From Paraburkholderia translucens (GTDB lineage: Bacteria; Pseudomonadota; Gammaproteobacteria; Burkholderiales; Burkholderiaceae): 64,000 bases of DNA. The stretch spans positions 248,001 through 312,000 of the forward strand of contig NZ_JAJITC010000004.1 in the NCBI RefSeq assembly GCF_020881035.1, in the 5' to 3' direction. The notes under the pieces are model-generated. The model did not search any database. It had not been told where the DNA came from and saw only the letters and a program-made list of their open reading frames with translations. Made by a program: the position numbers and the translations under genes. Below are positions 25,475-34,500 of this stretch, piece after piece; the first letter of the stretch is position 1; the number at the start of each line of letters is the position of its first letter.

Positions 25475-26611
25475 CTAGCTTTCCGTCATCGCATACCGGG
25501 GCAGGCTAATCGTGAAAACGCAGCCGGTACCGGGCACATCGCGCACGCTGAGAGTCCCGTTATTCGCCTCGACGCTGCACCGCGCGATGGACAGCCCCAG
25601 CCCAAGCCCGGTTCTGTCCTCGCCGTTCTGGGTGAAAGGCAGGAACATCCGTTCCGCGTTGCCAGGCGGAAGACCGCCGCACTGGTCCTTCACATCGATC
25701 AGGATGCGATCCGACACGGCATACGTGTCCAGCGTCACCTCGCTGTGAGGGTGTGTGAACTTGAAGGCGTTCTGCAGCAGGTTTCCCAACGCTGAGTAAA
25801 GCTGGTCACGATCTCCACTGATGGCGAGTCGCGGGTCCACCCCGGAAACCTTCAATACGCATCCACGAACGTGGGCCGCAAGGTCAGCGGCCCGTTTGAC
25901 TTCCGCAATGAAGTCGGCAATCGGAAACATTCTGGATTGCGCAGTAACGCCGGTTGTTGTCCGGACCTCGTCCAGAGATTGCGCGATCAGATCGCGCAGC
26001 CCGTCGAGGCTCCGCTCCAGCACCGCCCCCGTGGCGCCGGACAGACTCAGGTTTCCGGTTTTGGCCGCGGTGAACGCGAGCGTGGCAGTCTGCAGGAGGT
26101 TACGCAGTTCGTGGGCGAAGACTCCCAGCCGTTCATGCATCTCAATGGCCTGTCGGTCCGCCATGACAAAATCCCGCTGGTAGCTGAATTCGGTGACCGC
26201 ATCGGCAATCGCGTTGTCCAGACAGCGGTTGAGGGTGCGAAACTCGTCAATCTGAAACGGCGCATCGCGCTCGTACGCGAGATCTGTAATCGCCTGGCAC
26301 AGGTCGCCGTAGTCGTGCACGACCTGGTCGACCGAAAACCCGAGCGTCAACAGCTCCCGCCCGTGTCGGGCAGCGGCCTCGCCAATTTCGGATAACGACG
26401 CTCCGCCGCCCGACGGACCCGAAATCCTGCGGCTGTCCATCGGCTCCGATGTCTGTTCCATCCGCAGTGTCCTGATGAGCTGGTCCAGGAACAGCGGTAC
26501 CCCGTCCTGGAGCTGCTGGGTGGTCGCTGCCCGGGCGGGCCTCTGCGCGACTTTTGCCCGGCACCGTTCGATCAGCTCATGGCGGTTACTGGCGAGGAAA
26601 ACGTGCATCAT
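25475..26611 (-). CDS. Sensor histidine kinase with RsbRD-like N-terminal domain
   Basis: About 378 residues from ATG 26611; the frame stays open 90 codons further upstream but without coding character. The N-terminal 150 residues are helical (LFLDQLIRTLRM ... GRELLTLGFSVDQVVHDYGD), resembling the RsbRD_N globin-like sensor domain. HisKA has FAHELRNLLQTAT. HATPase_c has NLLQNAFKFTHPHS, a shortened G1 (DQCGGLP) and the G2 box TGLGLGLSIARCS. No transmembrane segments. It is divergent from a receiver-only protein gene at 26981, a natural partner. Such kinases feed phosphorelays for stress responses. Confidence 0.85.
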   Translation of the reverse strand: MMHVFLASNRHELIERCRAKVAQRPARAATTQQLQDGVPLFLDQLIRTLRMEQTSEPMDSRRISGPSGGGASLSEIGEAAARHGRELLTLGFSVDQVVHDYGDLCQAITDLAYERDAPFQIDEFRTLNRCLDNAIADAVTEFSYQRDFVMADRQAIEMHERLGVFAHELRNLLQTATLAFTAAKTGNLSLSGATGAVLERSLDGLRDLIAQSLDEVRTTTGVTAQSRMFPIADFIAEVKRAADLAAHVRGCVLKVSGVDPRLAISGDRDQLYSALGNLLQNAFKFTHPHSEVTLDTYAVSDRILIDVKDQCGGLPPGNAERMFLPFTQNGEDRTGLGLGLSIARCSVEANNGTLSVRDVPGTGCVFTISLPRYAMTES

Positions 26612-26980
26612 GATGCAACCCCTTGACGCCGGTCTGCGGCACTTCATTGGTGGCCAGCTGTCGCGGCCAGACGCTGTCTGCAGCGACGCGGTCTTTGTCC
26701 TGGACGAAATCGCTGAACCCGTCCAAGGCAAATCATTGTGCGCGGCAATCAGCATGACCGGTCGATTTTCCGGTGACAGCCACCTTGCCACCCGCGTGTA
26801 GATACATCTTACGCGCGCTGTGCATTCTCGCGGGGAAGCGGCGGCATCCAGATTCGAGGTGCGTCGGCCGCTGCGCATCAACGCTCCGGTGCCGAACAGT
26901 CAGGCGGCACGATGGCTTCGCATAGCGCGGCGTGATTTTTGCTGCCTCTTCCTGTTCAAGACAAACCTTGGGCTGGAAAA
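26612..26980. other. Divergent promoter region between kinase and receiver genes
   Basis: 369 bp separating the minus-strand kinase from the plus-strand receiver gene. It should contain both promoters. I see no clear operator palindrome. Minus-strand codons continue open but lack coding features. Confidence 0.4.
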
Positions 26981-27421
26981 GTGGAGCAACAGGAGCAACG
27001 GCCGGTGATCATCCTCGCCGACGATGACAAGCTGACGTCGGCGGCATGGACCACCGTCCTTCGCATGAACGGGTTCGAGGTGGTCTGGGCGCCTGATGGT
27101 GGCTCGGCCTGGGCCCTGGCGCGCATGGGCCGTCCGGACCTGCTACTGACCGACTGGGACATGCCTGGCATTGACCGCCCCGAGCTATGCCGGATTTTCC
27201 GGAACGATCCGGTGCTGGCCAGCGTGCCGATCATTCTGGCTTCGTCCTTGAGCTTGCCGCCCGCCGGCGCCCCCGATTTACACAATCTGTTCCTGCAGAA
27301 ACCGGTCGATGCCGTCGCACTGTTGACCGCGGTATCCGCGCTTGCGGTTGTGGCTGCAGCAACTGACACGACGCAAGCAGATGCAAGGCCGGATGAAGAA
27401 CCTCCCGGCGACCAGCAATAA
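26981..27421 (+). CDS. Single-domain response regulator (receiver)
   Basis: About 146 residues from GTG 26981; an ATG at 26939 would add 14 residues. One receiver domain: acidic pocket ILADDD, phosphoacceptor Asp in LLTDWDMPG, switch Ser in IILASS, and the invariant Lys in FLQKPVDA. The tail is disordered and acidic and carries no output domain. It may work as a phosphate sink or intermediate, or by protein binding. It is divergently paired with the RsbRD-type kinase, which is its likely phosphodonor. Confidence 0.85.
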   Translation: MEQQEQRPVIILADDDKLTSAAWTTVLRMNGFEVVWAPDGGSAWALARMGRPDLLLTDWDMPGIDRPELCRIFRNDPVLASVPIILASSLSLPPAGAPDLHNLFLQKPVDAVALLTAVSALAVVAAATDTTQADARPDEEPPGDQQ

Positions 27422-27846
27422 CCAGATAAATGCGGTGCGCTCAAGATCCGATGGAAACGTACGATAACCGCACCGCACAATCAGATAGATGGACGGCTTC
27501 GAGCGATGCCGCATAGTGGTCGCCAGCCGGCGCCCAGTACACCGACCGGCCCCTAGGCGTACCACACGATGGCGACGAAATGGCAGGCCGAACCCGCCAG
27601 CACAAAGAGATGCCAGATCGAATGGGCGAACTTCAGCCGACTATCCACCAGGAAAGAGGCGATCCCGCCGGTGTAACAGATGGCGCCTGCCAGCAAACAG
27701 GCCAGACCCGCGCTGTGGACAGCAATGCGAACATTGGCCGTGCGACGGCGAGCACCGCCCATCCCATCGCGAGATAGGTAAGCGTCATTTCATGGCCGCA
27801 TGGACAGAGCTGAAGCCGGTGTCCAAAGTGATGCCCGTTACTTCAA

Positions 27847-28281
27847 GTGATGGGGACTACTTTGGACACACGGAATGCGAGACCATCGAATCGCAAGGGC
27901 CGACCGAACTACGCACCGGAGTACCGACGGCAAGTTGCCGTCGCGGCGACTGAGCCGGGTATTTCGGTGGCCAAGCTCGCGCAGGCGCACGGACTGAATC
28001 CGAATATGGTGTTCAAGTGGCGCCGGCAACTGCGAGCGGGCCTGTTTGACGGGGTGGCGCACAGCACAGCGGTGTTGCTGCCCGTTGCGCTACCTGATGC
28101 AACGACCGGCGAGACCGCAGAACCGGCGTCGCTTGCTCTACAGTCTGTCGAGCCACATCGCGAGAGCGTACCGGCAGCGTCGGGCATTGAGATCGAGCTG
28201 AACGGTGCCCGTGTGCGCGTCACGGGTATGGTCGATCCAGTGCAGTTGCGCCTCGTGCTGCGCTGCCTGATGCCGGCATGA
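27847..28281 (+). CDS. tnpA: IS66 TnpA-type helix-turn-helix protein
   Basis: 144 residues, the first ORF of IS66. The N-terminal homeodomain-like helix-turn-helix (YAPEYRRQVAVAA ... SVAKLAQAHGLNPNMVFKWRRQ) is typical of IS66 OrfA / TnpA. It is followed by a variable region and a C-terminal beta segment (IEIELNGARVRVTG). It is required for IS66 transposition, probably by binding the ends. The stop codon overlaps the tnpB start by 4 nt, indicating translational coupling. Confidence 0.93.
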   Translation: MMGTTLDTRNARPSNRKGRPNYAPEYRRQVAVAATEPGISVAKLAQAHGLNPNMVFKWRRQLRAGLFDGVAHSTAVLLPVALPDATTGETAEPASLALQSVEPHRESVPAASGIEIELNGARVRVTGMVDPVQLRLVLRCLMPA

Positions 28282-28625
28282 TTGCTCCGCCCAGCGGTAC
28301 CCGCGTATGGCTGGCAGCGGGCGTTACCGATATGCGCCGTGGCATGGATGGACTTGCCGCGCTGGTGCAGTCAGCACTCGGACGTGATCCCTTCTCGGGG
28401 CACATCTTCCTGTTTCGTGGGCGTCGCGGTGACCTCATCAAGATTTTATGGTGGAGCGGCGACGGCATGAACCTGTACGCGAAACGACTCGAGCGTGGGC
28501 GCTTCGTATGGCCGCAGGCGGACTCGGGTACAGTCCATCTGTCAGCCGCCCAACTATCGATGCTGCTCGAGGGGATCGACTGGCGGCATCCCGAGCGGAC
28601 GTGGCAGCCGACGCACGCGGCATAA
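28278..28625 (+). CDS. tnpB: IS66 TnpB (Orf2) accessory protein
   Basis: 115 residues of the IS66 Orf2 family. It begins with the characteristic RVWLAAGVTDMRRGMDGLA, then DPFSGHIFLFRGRRGD, IKILWWSGDGMNLYAKRLE and, near the end, LLEGIDW. The biochemical role is unknown, but it is needed for transposition in IS66 elements such as ISRel5 and IS679. It overlaps tnpA by 4 nt and is followed by tnpC. Confidence 0.95.
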   Translation: MIAPPSGTRVWLAAGVTDMRRGMDGLAALVQSALGRDPFSGHIFLFRGRRGDLIKILWWSGDGMNLYAKRLERGRFVWPQADSGTVHLSAAQLSMLLEGIDWRHPERTWQPTHAA

Positions 28626-28676
28626 GGCAGGGTGCGGGAGCCCACAAGCGCGTGGGCTTCATTTACACTGGCATGC

Positions 28677-30221
28677 ATGCCAGCCAACCATCTGCCCGAT
28701 GACATCGCCGCTCTCAAGCGCATCGTTGCCTCGCGCGACGAGACCATCGCGCAGTTGCTGGCCGAGATCTCGCGACTGAAGCGATGGCAGTATGGCCGTT
28801 CATCTGAGCGCATGACTGAACTGATGGACCAGTTGCAGCTCGCGCTCGGTGAGCTTCCCGTTCCTGAATCGACCATGGCCGCAACGGCGAAGGTGCCCGA
28901 TGCCGACGCGGCTGCGGATTCGTTGGCCACAACGAACGTCGCTCCGCTGCGCCGCAAGTCACGGCACTTCCCTGCGCATCTTCCTCGCGAAACGGTTGTG
29001 CATGCGCCGTCAAACTGCGGATGCCCGCAATGCGGCAAACAGGTGCGTGCGCTCGGCGAAGACGTCTCGGAGGTGCTCGACTATGTGCCCGGCTACTTCA
29101 AGGTACTGCGTCACGTACGTCCGAAGCTGAGCTGCCCGCACTGCGCCGCAGTAGTACAGGAGCCGGCACCTTCGCGGCCGATAGCACGCTCGATGGCGGG
29201 GGCGGGGCTGCTCGCACAGGTGGTCGTCGCGAAGTACGCGGACCATATGCCGCTATACCGGCAGGCCGGCATCTATCGCCGCGCGGGCATCGAACTGGAC
29301 CGGGCAACACTGGCTTCGTGGGTGCGTGAAGCGGCTGCGCTGCTGCAGCCGTTGTCCGATGTACTCGGTCGTTACGTGCTCGACGCGGACAAGATCCACA
29401 CCGACGACACGCCCGTGCCTGTGCTGGAGCCAGGGCGAGGCAAGACACGCACCGCGCGCCTGTGGACCTATGTGCGGGATGACCGCCCGGCAGGAAGCCA
29501 CGCGCCCCCAGCGGTCTGGTACAGGTACTCACCCGACCGCAAAGGTGAGCGACCTCGGGAACATCTTGCGGGCTACACGGGAATCCTGCAGGCAGATGCC
29601 TTCAGCGGGTATGACGCGCTGTATCGTGACGGCACGGTCATCGAGGCCGGGTGCTGGGCGCATGCGCGGCGCAAGTTCTACGACCTGTACAAGCTGGACA
29701 GCTCACCGATTGCCGAGGAAGCACTGCGCCGCATTGGGGCGCTGTATGTTGTTGAACGCGACGTTCGCGGCCAGACACCAAACGTACGCCTGTCTGCGCG
29801 TCAACAGCGCTCGGCCCCATTGCTCAATGAGCTGAAGGCCTGGTTCGAACACACGCTGTCACAGGTCTCGGCGAAGTCGGGACTGGCGAAGGCGATCAGA
29901 TACTCACTGGGGCACTGGCACGCACTTACACGCTATTGCGAAGACGGGCGCATCGAGGTGGACAACAATACGGCGGAGCGCGCGATCAGGCCGCTGGTCC
30001 TCGGCAGGCGCAATTATCTGTTCGCGGGCTCCGACGGCGGTGGCCAAAGCGCGGCGGTGATCTACAGCCTCATCGGCACGGCACGCCTGAACGATATCGA
30101 GCCGTTTGCCTACCTGCACACGGTGTTTGAGCGCATCGCTGATCATCCAATCAACCGCATCGACGAGTTGCTGCCGTGGCACCTGATGCCAGCCGAACAC
30201 GTCGAGCAGCAAGCCGCGTAA
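28677..30221 (+). CDS. tnpC: IS66 TnpC transposase (DDE)
   Basis: About 514 residues from ATG 28677 (MPANHLPDDIAALK). An N-terminal leucine-rich helix with RWQYGRSSER is followed by a zinc finger with two Cys pairs (CGCPQCGKQ ... LSCPHC). The DDE core has DADKIHTDDTPVPV, LQADAFSGYDAL, GCWAHARRKFYD and the Glu motif DNNTAERAIRPLVLGRRN. All expected acidic residues are present and there is no frameshift, so the enzyme looks functional. Confidence 0.95.
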   Translation: MPANHLPDDIAALKRIVASRDETIAQLLAEISRLKRWQYGRSSERMTELMDQLQLALGELPVPESTMAATAKVPDADAAADSLATTNVAPLRRKSRHFPAHLPRETVVHAPSNCGCPQCGKQVRALGEDVSEVLDYVPGYFKVLRHVRPKLSCPHCAAVVQEPAPSRPIARSMAGAGLLAQVVVAKYADHMPLYRQAGIYRRAGIELDRATLASWVREAAALLQPLSDVLGRYVLDADKIHTDDTPVPVLEPGRGKTRTARLWTYVRDDRPAGSHAPPAVWYRYSPDRKGERPREHLAGYTGILQADAFSGYDALYRDGTVIEAGCWAHARRKFYDLYKLDSSPIAEEALRRIGALYVVERDVRGQTPNVRLSARQQRSAPLLNELKAWFEHTLSQVSAKSGLAKAIRYSLGHWHALTRYCEDGRIEVDNNTAERAIRPLVLGRRNYLFAGSDGGGQSAAVIYSLIGTARLNDIEPFAYLHTVFERIADHPINRIDELLPWHLMPAEHVEQQAA

Positions 30222-30228
30222 TAATTCG

Positions 30229-30825
30229 ATGGCCCAAACCCGCAAGCCCTCCCTGCGCCAGGTCAAAGCGCCAGTACCCGATTACGTCCTGCGCGTTGAA
30301 CTGCAATACATCAAGCCGGCAATCTGGCGACGAATCATCGTCCCCGGCTCAATCCGGTTGGGCAAGCTGCATGTCGTGCTGCTGCTAGCCATGGGCTGGG
30401 AGGGTGGGCACCTGCACGAATTCGTCTTCGGCGAAACCAACTATGGTGAACCGGATGACTTCGGATTCCCAAGCGACCCGCCAATGCTCAATGAGGTACG
30501 GGTCACGCTGGCGAAGGCGTTGGGCGGGCTGAAGTCATTCACCTACATCTACGACTACGGCGATAACTGGCGGCATCGAATCAAGGTCGAGAAAGCACTC
30601 GTGCCAGATCCGGACATGCGTCGGCCGCTGTGCCTGGACGGACAGAATGCGTGTCCACCGGAAGACGTCGGCGGAGTGCCGGGATATGCCGACTTCCTCG
30701 AAGCGATCGGCGATCCGACGCACGAGGAACACGACCACTTCCTTGAGTGGTGTGGCGGCAGCTTCGATCCCGCTGCCTTCGATCTCGTGCTCGCGAATCA
30801 GCGGCTCTCAGAGGTCAAGTTCTGA
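30229..30825 (+). CDS. Plasmid pRiA4b ORF-3-like protein, IS66 passenger
   Basis: 198 residues with the PF07929-type signatures LRVELQYIKPAIWRRI near the start, GWEGGHLHEFVFGE, FTYIYDYGDNWRH and the C-terminal CPPEDVGGVPGYADFLEA. The family occurs both free-standing and as a passenger in IS66-type elements. It has no established activity. It starts 7 bp after tnpC and ends 30 bp inside the right inverted repeat, so it clearly belongs to the element. Confidence 0.9.
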   Translation: MAQTRKPSLRQVKAPVPDYVLRVELQYIKPAIWRRIIVPGSIRLGKLHVVLLLAMGWEGGHLHEFVFGETNYGEPDDFGFPSDPPMLNEVRVTLAKALGGLKSFTYIYDYGDNWRHRIKVEKALVPDPDMRRPLCLDGQNACPPEDVGGVPGYADFLEAIGDPTHEEHDHFLEWCGGSFDPAAFDLVLANQRLSEVKF

Positions 30826-31472
30826 TCGTCAAGACGGCCTCAGATTGACGCTTACCGAGATAGAACCCCGTCGACAGAAGCGGATGCGCGAGCTTGCCGA
30901 AGGCCTGCAAGGCGATTCCGGCTACGGCCAGGGTCCAGATGACGAGCAGCAGTACAGTGCCTCCATGTCCGGACAGGACGCCGAGGGCAAAGCGGGTGTA
31001 GCTACCGGCGATAAACAGGTAGATCGTGCAGTAGTCAAGCTTCTTGCAGAGTCGCTTGGCCCGACCGGGCGGCAGCCCGTGGTACACGGTCGATGTTGCG
31101 TACAACAGCCCCATGGTCGACAGATAGACCGCGGCGGCCGGCATCGGCACCCGGTTCGGAGCGGTGCGTGGAAGCGGCCAGAGGATGAACACCATGACGA
31201 CGACGAGTATCAGTCCGGCTGCGTGGATGAGCGTGTTCGCCACCTCTTCGCCCAGCGTCTGCATCCGAACGTCATCCCGCCTCATGGCCCACCGAGCAAA
31301 GAAATCTGCTTCGTATTATGCGCAGCCAGGGCAGGAGTGGCAAAGCGGAGTGTCGCAGGAAGCCACCGGCATCCCGCCATCCGGTGCGGGAGGGACTACT
31401 TTGGAGATGCCCGGGCCGACGTGTAGCGATACCAAGCGTGGACGCTTACCGCGCGTGCGAGTGACGTGCCGG

Positions 31473-32192
31473 CTACATCGCCTTCAGATCAGGCAGCAGC
31501 CGGTCGAATTCCCGTTTCACCACGTTGTAGCACTCGCATACGCGCTTTTCGAGTCCGGGGCGGTCCAGCACCTTGATATGACCATGGCTGTAGCGAATCA
31601 GCCCCGCGTCCTGCAGTTTCAGCGCCGCCTCCGTCACGCCAGATCTCCGCACACCAAGCATGTTGGCGATCAGTTCCTGCGTCATCGTCAGCTCGTTTGA
31701 CGGCAGGCGATCGATGCTGAGCAGCAGCCAGCGGCACAGTTGCTGGTCGATCGAGTGATGCCGGTTGCACACCGCGGTCTGGGCCATCTGCGTGATCAGT
31801 GCCTGGGTGTAGCGCAGCAAGAGTCGCTGTACCGGGCCGGCGCGATTGAATTCCTCTTTCAGGAGACGGGCATCCAGTCGATACGCCTGTCCGGCGCTCT
31901 GTACGATTGCCCGGCTCGGCGTGGTTTCGCCGCCCATGAAAAGCGCAATGCCGATGAGCCCTTCGTTGCCCACGATCGCAATCTCGGCGGACGCGCCGTT
32001 TTCCATCACGTACAGCAGTGACACAATCGAGGTCGTCGGAAAATACACGTGGTCGAGGCGGTCGCCCGACTCGTACACGACCTGTCCCAGCGGCATATCA
32101 ACACGCGTCAGCTGCGGTGCCAGACGCGCCCGCTCGGCTTCGGGCAGAACGGCGAGCAGGTGATTCACGTTGGGATGATGCTGGTCCTCCAT
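31473..32192 (-). CDS. Crp/Fnr-family transcriptional regulator
   Basis: 239 residues from ATG 32192 behind GGAGGAGCGG; an earlier Met at 32213 is less likely. An N-terminal cyclic-nucleotide-binding-like beta-barrel (GQVVYESGDRLDHVYFPTTS; EIAIVGNEGLIGIALFMGG) is joined by a dimerisation helix to a winged helix (ELTMTQELIANMLGVRRSGVTEAALKL). There are no Fnr-type Cys clusters, so it probably does not sense oxygen through a 4Fe-4S centre. The subfamily with TTSIVSLLYVMENG is widespread in Burkholderiales and its ligand is unknown. It may control cargo genes nearby. Confidence 0.9.
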   Translation of the reverse strand: MEDQHHPNVNHLLAVLPEAERARLAPQLTRVDMPLGQVVYESGDRLDHVYFPTTSIVSLLYVMENGASAEIAIVGNEGLIGIALFMGGETTPSRAIVQSAGQAYRLDARLLKEEFNRAGPVQRLLLRYTQALITQMAQTAVCNRHHSIDQQLCRWLLLSIDRLPSNELTMTQELIANMLGVRRSGVTEAALKLQDAGLIRYSHGHIKVLDRPGLEKRVCECYNVVKREFDRLLPDLKAM

Positions 32193-32485
32193 GTTGCCGC
32201 TCCTCCTGCCCAAAACCGCGTCGTGTCCAAGGAATTGCTCTCGATGGTATCAAGCAGCAGGGACAGTTGAATGACGGGCCGGACCAATCCGCACATGCGA
32301 CACCGCATTGCAACATGCAGCGGTCGGCGTTGAGCGTTGAGCCTGGCTGACCCGTATTAAATTATAGTCCGGATGCGCGCTGGTGCACGCGACCGCGTTT
32401 CTGACCGGGCCAACGTTGCGATCGGCGGCGGTTAGCACCTACAGTAGAGCCTGAAAGACGCAGTCGAACGCGTGAGAAGTTCGCC

Positions 32486-32638
32486 ATGATCGAATCGGGG
32501 GTGTGCGTGGTCGTCGGAGTGCTCGCAATTGCGGCGATGCGGACCATTGGTCACTATCGCCGCGAGCATCGGCGGGTGCGGCTGCTCAAACGGATGGGCC
32601 CTTATCACTATTGGGACGTGATGCGGCGCCGTCATTGA
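32486..32638 (+). CDS. Possible 50-residue membrane-anchored basic peptide
   Basis: ATG 32486 with a GAGAAG-type site about 9 bp upstream. The product starts with a short hydrophobic helix (VCVVVGVLAIAAM), followed by a very basic tail (YRREHRRVRLLKRMG) ending DVMRRRH. It has no known domain. Support is the helix-plus-basic-tail composition and the ribosome site only. The following 32639-32980 stretch shows no gene. Confidence 0.4.
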   Translation: MIESGVCVVVGVLAIAAMRTIGHYRREHRRVRLLKRMGPYHYWDVMRRRH

Positions 32639-32980
32639 CAGCGGCGCCGATGCTGCCAGAACCGGCACGCGCCCGGCAGCAATCGCTTCGTGTTCCATTG
32701 ACTGCCTGACAGTGACCCGGGCCTGCCCAGGCAACCGTTAGAGCGACGGACTCGCGTTGACGTGACAAGCACTGCAATGACACATCGCGACGGGCGTCCG
32801 GCTGATGACGCCGCGCCGAGCATCACGGTGCGGACGGCGGCCGGTCAGCTGAGGATCATTCCGGTCTGGCAGGCGTGTTGACGGCGGCATAAATCCGCAC
32901 ATAAATTGCGGCGCAAGGTTGACCAGGACCGTCAACAATGAAGCGCCGTTAGCGGCCTCGCTCGGGGCGGCCTGCCCCAG

Positions 32981-33202
32981 TCAGAATGGATCGCCGATGT
33001 CGTTGAGGTGGGGATCGTCGGGAGGGGAACGCTGTTTTCGCAGCAGGTCATGCAGCGCGAGTTCATAGTGCATGCAGATCCGAGCACGCAGATCCTCGAT
33101 GAGTTCAACGACGGCAAGCGCCTGTTCGGGCGACCAGTTGTCCGGTATCAGGAAGTCGAGCCCGCGGGTGATGCCCGAAGGCAGGTGTGCAAGGCGCGTC
33201 AT
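32981..33202 (-). CDS. Small conserved-looking hypothetical protein
   Basis: 73 residues, MTRLAHLPSGITRGLDFLIP then DNWSPEQALAVVELIEDLRA and a helical segment with HYELALHDLLRK. I have the impression of a short protein family common in Burkholderia-type genomes, but I know no function. Cytosolic and acidic at the C-terminus. It stands alone between cargo genes. Confidence 0.6.
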   Translation of the reverse strand: MTRLAHLPSGITRGLDFLIPDNWSPEQALAVVELIEDLRARICMHYELALHDLLRKQRSPPDDPHLNDIGDPF

Positions 33203-33316
33203 GTGCGGTGGGCTAGACTAAATCTGACAGTGGTTGGTTTTTCATGCTGGCGCGCACTGGCGCGAAGGGCGTAGCCCGTAGCGGCAATGCGCGCCGCGAA
33301 CAGCAAGGAGTCCGCC

Positions 33317-33380
33317 ATGACTCAGGAGCAGAAGGTAATTCGTGCCAAGGTCGGCATACTCGAGTTGGCCCGGCAACTCG
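33317..33380 (+). pseudogene. IS481-family transposase, 5' fragment
   Basis: ATG 33317 with AAGGAG upstream opens MTQEQKVIRAKVGILELARQ, the N-terminus of IS481-type transposases. The homology stops abruptly near 33380, where an unrelated fragment on the other strand begins. Confidence 0.7.
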
Positions 33381-33488
33381 TAACTTCGGTATCGAGCCGC
33401 TTGAGCAATGTGTTCGCCTCGACCAGCGTCTGTTGCGCACTCTTGCCGATCGCGTCGAACGGGATCTTGTTCAGCTTGGTCAGAGTAG
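33381..33488 (-). pseudogene. PqiB/MlaD-type transport protein fragment
   Basis: The minus strand reads LTKLNKIPFDAIGKSAQQTL and VEANTLLKRLDTEV. This matches the C-terminal helical repeat of PqiB/MCE-domain intermembrane lipid-transport proteins. Only about 35 codons survive, directly joined to the IS481 fragment. Confidence 0.6.
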
Positions 33489-33530
33489 CCACCGCTGATG
33501 GTGCCGCTGTTGGTCAGCGTGCCGATCCGC

Positions 33531-33794
33531 TTAAGCGCCGATCATCGTCGCGCCGAGAGGACGCATGAAAAAGCCCACGCCGAACGTACCAACGGCCAGC
33601 AATAACGACATCATCGGATTCGTTACGGGGAAGAACCGGTCTCCTATCACCGCGGCGAAGAATCCGAACACGGTGAAATCGAAGATTTCGAGGCCATTGA
33701 CGAGCGAGGTAGCGACAACGATCCTGAGAAGTTCGCGGCGATTGCTGGCGTTCGCGACACGCTCGCCGCATGTTGCGGGTGGGGTCGTGCACAT
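33531..33794 (-). pseudogene. MFS transporter, N-terminal fragment
   Basis: From ATG 33794 the frame encodes the first two transmembrane helices of a metabolite:H+ symporter-type MFS protein (RIVVATSLVNGLEIFDFTVF; FFPVTNPMMSLLLAVGTFGV; FFMRPLGA). It stops after 87 residues, whereas the family has about 430. A truncated remnant. Confidence 0.75.
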
Positions 33795-34500
33795 TTTATT
33801 TCCGGGTGATGGAGTGATTCTGGGTGCCGGTGGACACACGCGGCACGTGACAAGCATTACCCGCCATGATACCCAGCGCAAAGGAACGCGCCGCATCCGC
33901 CGGGGCGATAACGCATCGGCGTCGAGTCCACTGATATCAGGCGTGAAGCTATAGTCCGCATTGCTCCAGATCAAGTCGGCGAAGCGCAGCCGTTTCCGGA
34001 CAGCCGATCATTGCCTGTTGTACCGGTGAAGCGCCCATTCGCTGATGGCCGTCGCAGCAAGGCGGATGACAAGTTTGCCGATGAACGGCAAAGCCGAAAC
34101 GTCATTGGCGATTGACTCATGTCGGCCTAGGAACGGACCTCCATCGATTTTGGCCGGTCGGCGGCTTCGGATCGATCTGCGCCGGTCGTCGTCCGGCTGC
34201 GTCCGGCCATGAAGGCGCCGCCGCTTCTCGTGGTCCCGTTTTGCGCGCAAGCGCGCATCGCCGAAGCAATCTGCAGATGAATGCGGCATTCGTTCTGGAT
34301 TGCTAACGCATGGTTCCCGTACGCGGGGCATGCGACGCCTCGCACGTTAGTTCCGCTCAATATACGCGGTATATCCGGGATCCCATATGAGCGGCCGCTC
34401 GCGCACGGCGCGCCCAATCCCGACGGAAGCTTAAGCCCGCTTTAAGCGACCACGCGTACGTTTCGAATCTCAAAACCGCTTCCCACTCCGTACTCGAATC
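33795..34500. other. Degenerate region without an intact gene
   Basis: About 700 bp following several gene fragments. Open frames exist, but none shows a domain or ribosome site. GCTTAA and TTAAGC near 34430-34446 form a small palindrome upstream of the htrA remnant, possibly part of its old promoter. Confidence 0.4.

Larger units (their letters stand above)
27778..30855 (+). mobile_element. IS66-family insertion sequence with exact 8-bp target duplication
   Basis: 3078 bp. Both ends begin GTAAGCGTCA when read inward, followed by related sequence sharing GGCCG at positions 17-21. Flanking CGAGATAG occurs at 27770-27777 and 30856-30863, an exact 8-bp target duplication as expected for IS66. 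It encodes TnpA, TnpB, TnpC and a pRiA4b ORF-3-like passenger in one orientation. GTGTCCAAAGT (27819) and its complement at 27859 form an inverted repeat just upstream of and overlapping the start of tnpA. Structure and genes look intact, so it may still be mobile. Confidence 0.97.
27553..31285 (-). pseudogene. Hemolysin III family (PAQR-like) membrane protein, split by IS66 and frameshifted
   Basis: The 5' part (30856-31285) encodes GEEVANTLIHAAGLILVVV and ATSTVYHGLP, the N-terminal hemolysin III signatures. The 3' part (27553-27777) encodes YLAMGWAVLAV, then SFLVDSRLKFAHSIWHLFV, the C-terminal signatures. Removing the element and one 8-bp duplication rejoins them in frame as ...STGFYLAMGWAV.... 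A further -1 (or +2) shift is needed near 27720 (between LLSTA and GLACLLAGA). The gene is therefore broken twice, unless the second lesion is a sequencing error. The intact protein would have seven transmembrane helices. Members are related to PAQR receptors; their bacterial role is unclear. Confidence 0.9.

Noticed and set aside
27853..31404. A shared 14-mer (GGGACTACTTTGGA) at 27853 and 31391 as a second IS66 end
   Set aside because: A 14-bp repeat is expected by chance several times in 64 kb, and no inverted-repeat tip or target duplication accompanies the second copy.
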